NCBI RefSeq assembly: GCF_041260155.1
Contig: NC_091947.1
Location: forward strand, 37,008,532 to 37,072,531
Reading direction: 5' to 3'
Length of the DNA: 64,000 nucleotides
Source: Ptychodera flava
Taxonomy: Eukaryota > Hemichordata > Enteropneusta > Ptychoderidae
Position 1 is the stretch's first letter; every line of letters starts with the position of its first letter. A program made the translations under genes and the position numbers. Positions 12,876 through 27,356 of the stretch are shown here, piece after piece. The notes beneath the pieces were generated by a model that was not told where the DNA came from, made no database searches, and saw nothing but the letters and a program-made list of their open reading frames with translations.

Positions 12876-15800
12876 CTTACACAGGCTGTGCTGCCGAGGT
12901 CGCAATGTGAACGGTCTCCCTGGTAATTCCAGACACCATTAGGAAATTAATCATCTGTTTGTATACCGTTGTTGGTAGCAATCTCTATCCCCGCCCTTTA
13001 TATCTTGAAAAATGACCCTCCGTGTCTCCTGCCTTCTCAACTACTAGCCACATCCTCCGTCTTACAATGAGAAATAAAAGTCCTCCCGTCTTCATGCATG
13101 TGCAACCCCGACAAATGAATATAAATTACTTTACATAGAATTCATTTAGAGTCTTTTGAGTAGGGTTCTTGTAAATGGATAAAAGGTATAAAAGGTGTGT
13201 TGTATGTAACTTTGCTTTGTTCCGACTGATACATTCTTTTATCATGATAATGAGAGAATAAATGAAGTCACGTAAACACCACTGTTTAGAATTGACCAGT
13301 ATTAGTGTAAGTGCCAACAATTTCTTTGTGAGTCGTCAACTCCACGTATAATCACCACTATCTTGTTAATTGAACAGGTGTCATCGACTTGATGTATGTA
13401 ACTTATAACAATACTTTATCTTCTGGCCTGACGTATTAGCAGATACAGAAAGTCTGTTACATTACGAAGTTGATGTCAAGTGCCACGAGAGGCCTCTTCC
13501 GTAACCGACAGACACTAGAGCCCATTTCCTCCGATATCGATTTGTCGAGAGTGGACAGTCATGGGCTCACAAAAAAAGCTTTTTGAAAACACTTTGTCTT
13601 TGACAACAAAGAACTGAAAGGTTAATCATGCCAATTGATGGATTTGCATGGAAGTGGGAGGGTTGGAAACTGATTGGTGTGCAATACCGACAAACTATGA
13701 CAGACCTCGATCTATTCAATTCTTCGCTCTTTAAGTGGGAATAAATTACTCTGAGTGATTAACTCGTTACTTAACCCAATGCAAGATAATTGATACAAAG
13801 ACCACTCCTCCTAACTGAGACCCTGATACCTGAAAAAAGCTAAATTTAAGAAAAATCAATTGATTCAGAAAAACGTATCGCTTGAAAATTTTAGAAACAT
13901 AACCACGCGTGCTCGTGACGTCAAGAAGTGAAAATGACACTATGTGGACGACTGCGCCTATAGATTCTAGACTGACTTTCAACAAAAAGAAACTGTGTAT
14001 TTATTAGTAAAGCGAGTGGCATGTATTGTAAGATAGTTTAAAGAACTTCAGTGCTGTAATAGTTGTTTCTCTTTGCACTCCTTTGTCATAGACCAAATTA
14101 ACAGCTACTTGCATTTTCTAACTTTCAAATACTTCTCATGAAGTACTAGTCATATTTCCCATCAGTTTATGTTGAATCCTCTCCAAGAATAACTCTAGCA
14201 ATAACCCTTGCCGTGTGATTTTCATTGTATCACACTATCATTACAATTACACGCCTATTCCCCTCCCTGAGCATGAAAAATATGTCATGGTATTTCTGAC
14301 CCATCGTGCACCTCGCCTAAGAATTGACCAACATTGGAAAGTTGTGCAGTAAGCTTATACCATTAATCAGCGAAGATATTTCTGTCTGAAGGGGCTCCTC
14401 AAATAAACATTTCAAGACCTTGAATTTTCATCCTTGTTAACTGTGCGTGTAGTTGTTAGCGTAGGTTAAGGTTGTTGTTCAGTGTCTTTAGGTTTGGACG
14501 ACCCGTCGTGCTAGGGCTTCTGCTAATTGATATCTTTTCGGTTTCTGTCCAAAATCACATCAAATGACTAATTTGTTGAACCCTAAATAGCTCTGGAGTT
14601 TTTTACACGGTGTACGCTTTAATATGGGTAACGAAAGAGATATAAGCATAGAGACTGAATATTCCGATGCTGTGCAAATGTTACTGTTATGTTTTGACAA
14701 TTTGTATACTATAACACGGGTCTCTTACATTATTTAATCACCAATGCCTAGCCATTTCCCTACCGCTAAGTGATTACCGCGGCAAGCGAACGAAGTTAGA
14801 GTGCCAATCCCACCTCAATTCAGTTTAATAAAAGACTGATTACTTTATTCATTAAACTGGGGCGAGTAGTACTAGTAACTCAATCTAGATATCTTGCCAT
14901 AGAGGACAATAACATAGCCAGACTTACTCAATTCAGTGGCAATATTGAATCAATCTTATCCTAACATTTCAATTTTCAAGCTAATTTAAAATGATTCTGA
15001 GGCAACGAAAGTATGTTTCCTTTTTTATTAAGATCAAAGAACGTTTGTTTTGCAACGCAATCCAGACGAAAAATAACGCACATGCTTTGCAATAAGAGGA
15101 CATTTTAACGCCTTTTAATATATTCGGAATGTTTTTATAATGTATAGAAACCTGCCCATGAAAGGGACAAGCTGACGACGGATGTGAGAGTATTATAAAG
15201 TGGTAATACGGTGCCACAAAACAGATAAGATTCCATAGGCTAGCGCTAGTGGATACCTTGTTAGTATAGAACAATTGCAATTTATATAAAGCTCTGTGTT
15301 GTCAGATTCACAGCTTGAAAGTACATTGCAAATGACCTGTTATTTGGTGGCTTGTGTTTTTGAAATGTACAATATGTTACCAATCGCTGTCAGGACTAAT
15401 CAACTGTTAAACATTTAAGGATTGCTTCTAGCCTGATTTTCATCTTCAATTTATGTGTATCGTCCTCTAATTGTGGCGATCAATTTGTGATATTGATTTG
15501 ATGCATTATTTATTTCATTATGGTATATCATAACAAAGTCAGCAACTATGACCAAAGCGTGAACACTCTTAAGCATGAATTAGAACGAATCTGTAGTTTG
15601 CAGGAAATGTCAGTGGAATAATAATGAAGATTTGCCATATGATTTATATTTCATAGTCTCTTACACTGTTATTATTCATTTCATTTCATAGAAACAAATC
15701 GTTGTAAATGTCTTTATTGATATGAATACTGACTCATCTAACATTTTACATGATTTGCTTATCTAACGTTTTACACGATTGGTTACGTGAAACATTATCA

Positions 15801-16204
15801 TCTGAAAGTGTCCGCCTGGCACGAAACCAAACTATACCGATGTGATGGCAACCTTGAACCTGTGAAATCAAATTTAAATTATAAGGTTAAGTTACATTTT
15901 TAAAATTTTCTTTCTCTGTTTTCAAGCCTTCAGTGTTAAAAAGGACCGTTTAACAACATTAGAGAGATATATGTATCGAGAACTACTATAGACATACTAA
16001 AATAAATATATAAAAAGAACAGACAACAGAAAATGTAAAAGCGAATTTTTCGTTTTTGCATACTAACATGCTGAAGAGATTCCGACATTCATTTACACCT
16101 CAATATTTTACTTTTTCACCATGAATTTTACTTCGTTCAGTGTAAAGATGTCATTGATAATGATTCCCCATAGCTACATACTCATAGTATTGTTTAAAGA
16201 AACG

Positions 16205-17690
16205 TGTCTGTGACATGGTGTTGATTGCACAGCTATGTGTCTGTGACATGGTGTTGATTGTACAGCTATGTGTCTGTGACATGGTGTTGATTGTACAGCT
16301 ATGTGTCTGTGACATGGTGTTGATTGTACAGCTATGTGTCTGTGACATGGTGTTGATTGTACAGCTATGTGTCTGTGACATGGTGTTGATTGTACAGCTA
16401 TGTGTCTGTGACATGGTGTTGATTGTACAGCTATGTGTCTGTGACATGGTGTTGATTGTACAGCTATGTGTCTGTGACATGGTGTTGATTATACAGCTAT
16501 ATCTGTGACATGATGTTTATTGTACAGCTATGTGCCGTCTGTGACATGGTGTTGATTGTACAGCTATGTCTGTGAGATGGTGTTGATTGTACAGCTATGT
16601 GTCAGTGACAAGGTGTTGATTGTACAGCTATATCTGTGACATGATGTTTATTACACAGATATGTGTCTGTGACATGGTGTTGATTGTACAGCTATGTCTG
16701 TGAGATGGTGTTGATTGTACAGCTATGTGTCAGTGCCAAGGTCTTGATTGTACAGCTATATCTGTGACATGATGTTATTGTACAGCTATGTGTCTGTGAC
16801 ATGGTGTTGATTGTACAGCTATGTCTGTGACATGGTGTTGATTGTACAGCTATGTGTCTGTGACATGGTGTTGATTGTACAGCTATGTGTCTGTGACATG
16901 GTGTTGATTATACAGCTATATGTCTGTGAGATGGTGTGGATTGTACAGCTATGTGTCTGTGACATGGTGTTGATTGTACAGCTATGTGTCTGTGACATGG
17001 TGTTGATTATACAGATATGTCTGTGACATGATGTTGATTGTACAGCTATGTGTCTGTGACATGGTGTTGATTGTACAGCTATGTGTCTGTGACATGGTGT
17101 TGATTGTACAGCTATGTGTCTGTGACATGGTGTCGATTGTACAGCTATGTGTCTGTGACATGGTGTTGATTATACAGCTATATCTGTGACATGATGTTTA
17201 TTGTACAGCTATGTGCCTGTAACATGGTGTTGATTGTACAGCTATGTCTGTGAGATGGTGTTTATTGTACAGCTATGTGTCTGTGACACGGTGTTGATTA
17301 TACAGATATGTGCCTGTCACATGGTGTCGATTATACAGCTACGTGTATGGCACAAGGTGTTGATTGTACAGCTAGGTCTGTGACATGGTGTTGATTGTAC
17401 AGCTATGTGTCTGTGACATGGTGTCGATTGTACAGCTTTGTGTCTATGACATGCTGTTGATTATACAGATATGTGTCTGTGACATGGTTTCGATTGTGCA
17501 GATGTGTGTCTGTGACATGGTGTTGATTGTACAGATATGTGTCTGTGACATGGTGTCGATTGTACAGATGTGTGTCTGTGACATGGTGTTGATTGTACAG
17601 CTATGTGTCTGTGACATGGTGTCGATTGTACAGATGTGTGTCTGTGACATGGTGTTGATTATACAGCTAGACATGGTGTTGATTATACAG
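16205..17690. repeat. 33-bp minisatellite, about 45 copies
   Basis: The unit GTGTCTGTGACATGGTGTTG followed by ATTGTACAGCTAT is repeated over 1.5 kb. Because 33 is a multiple of three, several frames stay open on both strands and read as an 11-residue peptide repeat; this is not evidence of coding. Shortened 29-30-bp units lacking GTG(T) and variants with ATGATGTTTATT recur about every 129 bp around 16.50, 16.63 and 16.76 kb, so a higher-order period is visible. Confidence 0.95.
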
Positions 17691-20600
17691 ATATTGTTCG
17701 TATAATATCTGGGTACATCAAAAGAAAGACGCTTTCGATAAAAATTTTCTTCAGGTTATGATGTCTGTGACAGACACATCCAATACATGCGGTGAAATCC
17801 GAGAAAACATTCAGTGAATTGGATGAATCAACAATTCAATTTGGCGCAAATATCGTAAAAACATAATGAAAACATTACCATTAATTCTCTTAAAAGACCA
17901 ATGCACTGTCAACTTGTTTTTTTTAGTGTGTGTTGCAATTTGAATCTCTTTCACACATACGAATATGTTCTTAACACGAAATTACTTAGGTATACATGTA
18001 TGCATACATATCTTTGACATTATCTTGTTTCTGCAATGACAGACGTTGAACGGATTGTTCGTTGTTCTGTATCAGAGTTGGCGAGGAATACAAGACACTT
18101 TTAAGGTAGTCATCAATCCATTCATAAAATGATGTTTCGAATGGACTTTGTGTCAATCAAATTAATAGATGCATTGTTGTCAAAATCATTTTAACACCGT
18201 CAACTGTCTGACACTCTGAATGAAGATTATGCCTTGATCAACTGCACATTGTCAAAAAAGTATAATGAGGCAAAGTTGATACGTTTGGTCTGATACATGA
18301 ATTCGGCAATTTTTTTGAACATTGAGTAAATTGTCACGAGTTGCACCAGTACATTTCTTTAATCACCTGAAATGTTATTAAAGTGAACAATTGTGTTGTA
18401 ATCAAACAGTTGCTATGAACAATTGGACATAATCAAGTTGCACTTCAGTTGTGGTTAGGTTAGGTTACGATATGATGGAAACGCCACAATAAACTCGAAA
18501 ATCTATTTTCCGATACGATACCGCTAAAATAGGGATGCATGACTTATAGAAACGTTATGGCGAAAGAAGTACAATTGCTGTCGGGGAAAAACATGACATT
18601 GTGTAACTCATCAATTTCAGATCTGCAAACACTAATCCTGCTGGTCTTATTGTGGCTCTAATGTAGGTGTGCCGATATCTAGAGATTTGTTTTGTTTTGA
18701 AATGCCCGCAAGAACGTTATCTCAACAAACTGCTATATACTCATCTTCATATCACATAATCTTTGATTGACATTGGACCAAACGGTTGCTTAGGTTAGAT
18801 GCATAGAGACTGCCATAGAGTATCAAGAAAGCAATACTACTTGCTAATATAGTTGTTTAACAATTATATTCAGATTAGTGATGTCATCCAGAAAACGCGA
18901 TAATAGTTTAAATAATGTTGATGGGAACTTAGCTCCAGTCACGGCTTGGCTTTGAAGCTGTCTACAGAATCAAACATGTTCATTTTAGCAGGATTAAAGA
19001 GTAGGGCGTCATTGTGCAGTGAATGCAAAGCAAATACAACTCTCTAGATTCTCCTCAAGGCATGTTTCTATGATCAGCACCTCCTTGGAAAACCCAGATT
19101 CAGATATTAAAATGCGTTAATGGTTTTGTGACCGCAAGGCACGTTAGTGTTAACTGATAGCAGTTTGCAGGAACCGTAACGAATCGATTATATTCGCCTA
19201 CTAAATTGCTACTTTTCATGTAGATTTCCTCTTATTAAAATACACGTTTTTTAATGCGGTACTCGGGTTAGAACTCGTGCTCAGAAAACGACAAGAGGCC
19301 CCCGAGGACCGTTTCGGATCGATTCGTTCCACTAAATTGCCACTGTTAATGTAAACTATTTCCTGCGCTTGTGGAAACAGACTTGACGTCACTTGAACTT
19401 CCAATAAATCCTTTAAATCAGCATTTCGGATATTTTTAAATTCTCCTTTGTTCAATTACTCCATCGCCGTGCAAAACATATTTACACATATCCTAATTGG
19501 CCACTTGACGTAAGCAACAATATTTCTTTTATAGGAGGTTTCTCCTGAAGTAACATTGAATCACTGAAGACAGTTAAGAAAGCCATGCCATACAAAAATT
19601 ACAAAATAAAATAGTGTTATACAAGGAACTGAAACGTTTTGTTTCAATAATATTCTTATTTGGAATACTTTACGGCAAAATTGTACAAAGGCAACTGCCA
19701 TTTCATTGCTATCACTATCGAGTTGATCGTGTGACTATCAACCTTAAAAAGGTAATAAAGTAAATATTAGACAATAGATATATTCGCAGAAACTAGGCAA
19801 GACGACAGAACTGCTTCTGGGTAACTTAACTAATTAGTTTCAGATAATGGTCTATGACCATTAAACCAAGTTTTTTCTTCCGGTTTCCAGTATTAGAAAA
19901 CTTGTGTAGGTGAGAAACAGTACACAGCTGCATGCGTTTGAACAGCACACATCAATTACGCTATCTTGCCAAACAGCGGCCATGACAGTAATGAATACAG
20001 CTCGCTATGAACTCTGCAAAATCAATCCTAACTTAATTATTGCGATTTCAAATGCACAATGTAGCTATCTGGAGAATAAATGCAGGGAGACTCCGAGACC
20101 CAGTTGCTCTGTAATCAACCAATTTGCAGAGACAGCTGTGAATATGTCATTGGGAATGTACAATCAGTAAAATTCAATAAGTACAAGCCTACATTGACGA
20201 GGACAAATCTCAACAGACCTAGTATACATCTAGTTATTAATTTACCACGACGCCAATTACAATTACTTAGGACACACTAAATGCAATAATGTATGTGATT
20301 ACTTCAAATGTAGCTAAACATTACCATTGCTTTGGTCTTACAACTAACACTGACACAAATATTTAAAAACATGTAATTTTTTACAAAAATTTACCATCCT
20401 AATATTTAATGTTTCCTTTAATGGTTTTGAATAATTTTCAATAAGGGCTGTACTTGAATTGTCTCCAGTGTAGTATCATTCACACTTTAAACAATGCAAC
20501 ATTCAACCTCCAAATATCCTTCGTCAACGAATAGCTGACTAAACTAGTGTTATCATCGCTTTCATAACATCCAAATATTGTCAATATGTCAGAATTATTT

Positions 20601-20718
20601 TATTGTGTCGCTGTATAAATCAGACTTAAACTCATTCTTGCCTGTTTTGGCAAAATAGCCTTGGTCTGTTGAGTGTACTTGTCACCACTGGCTCAACTGT
20701 GTCCCAGACGATCAGTTG

Positions 20719-20882
<164 letters not shown>

Positions 20883-21987
20883 AGTAGCATGTCACGCCAA
20901 GTATCTGCTGATTTGATGTGGAATAGTAAGTTTGAACAGGTATAGTGGGGCAAACACAGATGCAGGGTGAGAGAGGGGGGATGGGTAGAGAGATGGGGAG
21001 AGAGGGTGCGTACAGGTGGCTACTTAATGCAGGAGAATGAATCCAAGCGGAAGGGAAAACAGAAAGAGTACAGAAAACGTAAACCTCAAGACACAGAAAA
21101 AGGAAACTGAACAGACAGGCAGATGTGAATAGATATCATGACCGTGTTGCGCTTTATAGGGAAAGGCAACTTTGAAAGAAATGATCATGTTGTTTTAAAT
21201 GAAGTCTCAGGCTTCGCATTCACAGTGTGACAGCGGAAAGACCGAAACCGAATTCTACAAGTAGTCCAATTTATCTAAAGCTTCCAGGATTCTGATCATT
21301 TATACGTACGTAGACATCAAGTCCTAAAAGCACTGACGTTGCACATGATACGACATCTGAAGCATAATTGAAGTTAATTAAAGAATTAAAAGTTGTACAC
21401 TTGGTGCGTTTGATGATGAAGTCCAGATTGAACGCACAACATATGTCAATCTACGACACATGTCTGTGACGCTGGTTAACTATCGTATATGTCTAGTACA
21501 TTACTTCCTATGCCAAAAATTGATGGAAATAAAGCCTAACACATTTCACTTAGTCTCATTATGGCTGTCCAAACCTGCAGCATATACACTGCAGAATATC
21601 GGAAAATCGAAGTACTCTTGAATAGGGAAACGCACCGACGCTAAAGGTGAAACAGAATTGGCCATTATGTCAATACAGGTGTATGCTAGGTACACAACAA
21701 ACAGACATTTTCGACTTAATCTATTTCTTAATTAACGCCAACATCGTGAAAATTATGAACATGTTTGAAATTGGGGTCGACAGAAGCATAGGCCACACGG
21801 AAATAAAATTGCGTCAACTGCTTCTATCTGACGCTCATACTATATTGTTGTGTGACAAATCATGAGTGGTCAAAGTCGGGCGCGCTTCATGCCTTCAAGT
21901 TTAATTTAGCTGAGGTTTGAACTGCAAAAGTAACATGAAAGATTGAATACAGCATTTCATGAAATGTCATGATACAAGTTGATGATT

Positions 21988-22094
21988 CAGACACACTGTG
22001 GCATAGCAGACACACTGTGGCATAGCAGACACTGTGGCATAGCAGACACACTGTAGCAGACACACTGTGGCATAGCAGACACACTGTGGCATAG
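21988..22094. repeat. 19-bp minisatellite (CACTGTGGCATAG type), about 6 copies
   Basis: The unit CAGACACACTGTGGCATAG is repeated with two shortened copies. It resembles the 19-bp unit of the large array at 60.6-61.7 kb. Confidence 0.9.
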
Positions 22095-23960
22095 TTTCCG
22101 CCCGCCAGGAATAAAATAAGAAACTCTACATTTGTCTGCACAAAAACTCATACGTCCACATATTCGCAATTTTAGAACGTAAAACTGAACATTGCAATAA
22201 AAATGTAGGAAGTTATCGGCCAACAATAAATCAGATTATTTTCGTTGAGATTTTACATGACGACGTAATAACAAAGTGTGACCCATGACAGGAATATCAG
22301 CTTTGAGAGATTGGCTTTTATCTGCTGCTTGAAACAAATACAGTGCCTTAAAATGCAAACTGATCATTGCTTTTACGTCAGGACTTGGGAACCATGAGAT
22401 GATAATCTACAATACATTTGAATATTCATTTCCATTTGGTGTAGGATGTGTTTTATATTGAATTGGAATGTACAACAATGGCAGGAAAATTCAACAAACA
22501 ATCCGGTACAAATCTCCATCATTGGAACAGATGAAATTATTATTCAATATCAAAAGCAATTTACTGTTCTTAACAGGCAGCTAATACTCTCCTACGACAA
22601 TGACTTAATTTCAATTTCAGGAATTCAGGCTTCAAAGCAATATTATGCAAATGGTCCTGGCTTGGTATTGGAGAGGCACATCGCAGAGAACTAGTGATTT
22701 CAATTTTAAAACATGTCCCAAATAATCCATTTCTTATACATACTAGTTGACATAGAATAGATGTTAAAATTTTTATACTTTCTTTGAAATCGTACACATA
22801 TTTTCTTTCTCGAAGACATGTAACAGTTTGAGTTGCGACGTTTTATTTTTGTATTACATGGTATTATTGACTGTTGCTGTTTGTAATGATACCCTGATGT
22901 CGGTGTCTGAAGAGAACATATTTTGATATAAAAAGTGGGTCTTTATACACAAACTTTTTATTTCATTTGTTATTGCTTTTTATTATCAAACACCTTTAAT
23001 ACCGTTATGAACTAGTAGTATGTAGCCTTCATGTTATAAACTACTAGTGCAGTCAAATCCACGTTGTAAAATATCTAATATTATGTAGATGCAAAACGAA
23101 ACAAAACCAAAACATCTCTTTGAAAGCCATGTATGTAATCTTACAAGCAATAGTACTATGCTTGAAGTGTATGAATTTTCGTCTTGTTACTATGGAAATC
23201 ATTACTATGGCGTCACCCAATCATTCGAAACGTTGGGCAATTGTAATTTTAACGTATCGTAATCTTGTTAAAGATTGTTCAAATAGGATTAAGTCGTAGA
23301 GATGAGATTAGACACGGCTTTAATCAATCCAAAAAATCACAAGACCTGATTCGTCTTTCAAATCTTCTTATTTATTGATTTTCTGTATATTATAGATTTT
23401 CATACATTTTCCACTCATGATTTTCATTTTGTCTTTTCATGAAAAATTTCCTCCGCCTGGTAAATCTTAACTTTGGATGAGATTTGTCTCCGAAATGTGA
23501 TTTCAGTAAATTAACTGGTAAGAACTTTGAATTCACTCTCTGTCCTTCTCAACACAATGCCTGATTTAGCCACATTAAGTAGATTTACCCAACACAATTG
23601 CCAATTTCCACACTAAATTGCAAAATTTCGGGTCTGTGTATCAACGATGTGCCTATGTACCTTGCAAAGACAGGGTTTTCGTCTGGTACCCTATGAAATG
23701 TAATCATGTGTTTTATCATGAAGACAGAAACTATTCGATATTTGGAACTCACTTTACTTTCTTGTCAATTTGGAAATCTAGCAGTCTTCTCCACAGAATG
23801 TTTTGTATTTTTTATTCAAAGACGATTTTTAAACACCCATGCAATTCTAGTTCCACCTTCTTTATATTTTTTATTGGATATCAATAACAATAAGCGTTAC
23901 ATAACACAATGGATCTGGGACTATTAAGGTATAATTTCCAAATTTCCTCATATACTTGGC

Positions 23961-24235
23961 TATCAAGTTGCATATGCTCACAGTTTTGCATTAGGGTCCT
24001 GGTGGATTTTCTTCAAATATACATCCTATCAAGTTGCATATGCTCACAGTTTTGCATTAGGGTCCTGGTGGATTTTCTTCAAATATACTTCGCTATCAAG
24101 TTGCATATGCTCACAGTTTTGCATTAGGGTCCTGGTGGATTTTCTTCAAATATACTTCGCTATCAAGTTGCATATGCTCACAGTTTTGCATTAGGGTCCT
24201 GGTGGATTTTCTTCAAATATACATCCTATTTTAAG
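23961..24235. repeat. 67-bp tandem repeat, four copies
   Basis: Nearly identical units begin TATCAAGTTGCATATGCTCA at 23961, 24027, 24094 and 24161. The high identity suggests recent expansion. Confidence 0.95.
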
Positions 24236-27004
24236 TATGAGCATTCAACTTGTTTTTTCCTGACAGTAACGCAACACTGGTTTTTGTACTGAGTGTACAA
24301 ATCTTTTAAAAGATATAAAGTCGATACTAGTTTCATGTGTATCTTTCTGTAGACTTGCTGGTCTGCATTCTGACAAAATTTGTCGAATGGATAATTTTAT
24401 GGACCACAATTCATGTGAGAATTTTTTTAAGTTTTTGACATCAATCTGTAGACCTCTGGTAATTTTCTGCACGCTTGATTCTTCAACTATACCCAAGTTG
24501 TCAAACATCACTTCAACTCAATGTCACAGAGAATTGCCAACAGCAGAACAGAGAAAAGTAGCAGACAAGTTCCCAACTGATAAATCATGTTGATATTGTT
24601 ATGGACAACCCGTTCCACTGTTGGTCGTTATTGCCACATCAAAGTATTCAGAGAAGACCTTTGACCCTCACCTGTCGCAAAGTTAGTTTGTGTGTTACTT
24701 GGACAGCCTTGGGATACTTCAATAGGTGACATAACAAGACCATCCAAATCGTCAAGTCTGTAATGACAACGATGAAAATCGACCCAAGCCCGGAGAAGGA
24801 CGAGTCTAATAGGTTAAAACTACTAAAGAGTCTATTACAAGCAGTTCATTTTCAAATTGCATTTAGTTTCACACAACGATCAATCAAAGAGAGCCGGGCT
24901 CATTGTGTTGTATTGAGCGTTTTAAACAATAGTAACCATTGGTATATTCTTTCCAAAAATCCATTTGGACCAGACTTAACAATGAGCAGGCCATTGTTGC
25001 TTTTGTTTCCAAATTGAAAGGTTCATGCAGGTTTAAGAGCTCTTGTGAGGAGGGCCTAAACAACTACTCTATTGATAAAACTAATTCTTTTCTTAAGTAA
25101 GTACTTTTCTTAAAGATTTTAATCAACTTTAAGTAGAAGTGAAGGACTGTTTAGTAGGAGTGGAACTAGCGGCCAGAATTTCCTGAAGACCAAACTACTT
25201 TGAAAGCTTTAATGTGCGTATGGCAATTTCTTTCATTAGCAGAATGATTACGTTTGCAATACATGTCTGTTATGGTCATATGCTGATTTACACCACATAC
25301 TTTCTTTTTTTGTTGGTCACTGACGCACCGTAATTGAAAGCTTTAGTTGAAGACTTTCACTGTAAACGCGTTGACCCCTATGTTAAGCCAATTATAGCGA
25401 TATCCCCGTTGAGTAAAGTACAGCTGGCCAAGGGGAAATTAGCAATAACAGTGGAACGCCCATTCTCTTGCGATGTTCATTTCAAACTACAAATTTGCCT
25501 TGTCATCCCATGTCGTATGTTAAGTTGTTTAGAGTGAAATAGTGAATGATGGGTTTTCAACACCATTACGATGCATGTAGTCCTTCTTTCGATGTTAATG
25601 TATTCAGCGCACGGAAAGTGTAATGAACGCACGGCAACTTTGTCGAATGACTATATTAGTTGGAAGATAATTTGAGCGCAGGAATATAAAAGTCTTTTGA
25701 GGTTGTTGTTGAGATCGGAATAAGGGAAGAAAAATTAACTGGAGATCTCACAAGTCTAAGTCTATTGCCGCAGCATCAACATCAACACACTTTATTTTCT
25801 CAGGTACACTGCTATCCTCAAGTATTATGTCAAAGAAAAACAAAATACACCAAAGCATCAAAAAAGAAAGCAATGTGGATGCCCGCCTCAGGGCTAGATT
25901 TACCTATTAACATCGCCAGCTTTAGTTAACGCTTTAAATAATCCAAGAAAATAAAACATGACAATGTAAAGAAAAGTGGAAATAGGGGATTAATCTGTGT
26001 GCAAAATATCCGTTACAAACTGTCGGTATCTCAGAAAGTAATACTGGGGTAATTGTATTACACTTAACAAGCAATAGCAGAGAACATAGCGGGGTTTTTT
26101 ACAGACCTTGTTTTTATTCCAAACACTAAGTTTCTTAACAGTAGATACATTTAAACCTTGGTCGAGTAGAAGACTTTTGCCAGTCGTCTGGGAAGGGCCA
26201 TTCAATGTTGACCAAACTATGTATATGGTATCAAGTATTAAACCTGGCAACGATGGAAAAATAACAAGACGGACAAAAACGAAAAGCTAATCAGGCCGAT
26301 GGACCAATGACAGTTGTGTAAATCGGCTTAAGCCTTTTCATGCCATTCATTGACTGTCTTTTGTTAGCTCTTTCATGCCACAATCACTTACTATGACTAG
26401 CTTTAATCACTAGAGTTTTGTCGGGTCATCGAAATAACAGCTAATCGCATGCCACAAAACAGTGTAGTTTACTTAGAAACTTTTGGGAAGGGAGCTTTAA
26501 TAAGCCTCCTCTTAAGGCTATTAAGGCCCACTCCTAGCTCTTTGCATCCATGCACCAATTCATTAGTCTCCATTTTAGAATTGCTCAAAGCCGATTAAAG
26601 GCACCTTCTACAGACCATGGATTAATTATAACCCAGCAATAGAAACGGTGCATAGATTTGCCAAAGCAATACAAAGATTGTGAAAAGTAAATTCACTCAA
26701 TGTAATTGAATTACTCACTCATCCATAAGAACACCTTAATTAAGACTTATTTGTAGCAACTGAGCGTACAAAAATTTGAACTATTCCTTCAGATGGCCCA
26801 GGGTACACACTGTGTTTTTTTACATTTGAAGTTTTTGTATAATCGAATGGAGTGTTGATCGCGGACAGAAGGACGTTGAGAATTGAGTCCATGGTGACTG
26901 ACAGATCTCTCAGTAGTGGACATTGAATAGCTGAAGGAAGAGCTTAAAAGAACAGAAGTTTTGGTATTGGTATGCAGCGATAACAGTCTTACTTTCAATA
27001 TGTT

Positions 27005-27128
27005 TGCTTGCACCGTGTATCTTACAATGGTGTCTGACATCTAATTCTAGGTGATACTTTTCTTGCTGCTTGCACCGTGTATCTTACAATGGTGTCTGAC
27101 ATCTAATTCTAGGTGATACTTTTCTTGC
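27005..27128. repeat. 62-bp tandem duplication
   Basis: Two identical head-to-tail copies starting TGCTTGCACCGTGTATCTTA at 27005 and 27067. A weaker triple repeat of GACA(C)AGGC.CCATAACGCAATG follows at about 27200-27265. Confidence 0.92.
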
Positions 27129-27327
27129 TGTCCTTTAACCAGCCGTCTTTTTCAGAGCAGTAATAGGCCTAAATCTGAAATTTCTATTCCTTTTTTGCCT
27201 GACAGGCACCATAACGCAATGCCTGACACAGGCTCCATAACGCAATGTCTGACATAGGCACCATAAAGTACATGTATGTGTGAGTATACTATGGTGAATT
27301 GTTATGACGCACTGCTAATTTCTAGTA

Positions 27328-27356
27328 TAGACCCTGGAGTCTCGCTCCAGGGTCTA
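27328..27356. repeat. short perfect hairpin
   Basis: A 12-bp stem, TAGACCCTGGAG with CTCCAGGGTCTA, and a 5-base loop. It is bounded by TA, so it could be the collapsed ends of a TA-inserting element. Confidence 0.7.

Noticed and set aside
16151..17705. Long repetitive open frames on both strands (11-residue peptide repeat)
   Set aside because: They arise because the 33-bp minisatellite unit is divisible by three. They sit on both strands with no splice context.
19175..19365. Imperfect repeat of CTAAATTGC.ACT...ATGTA
   Set aside because: Short and diverged; could be chance in AT-rich sequence.
24245..25017. Two moderately long frames that look protein-like in composition
   Set aside because: No recognisable motif, no matching splice sites and no similarity that I can name.
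26108..26290. Frame with WEGPF, reminiscent of the C-terminal part of Ty3-type integrases
   Set aside because: Only five residues match. No protease, reverse transcriptase or integrase core and no LTR were seen nearby.
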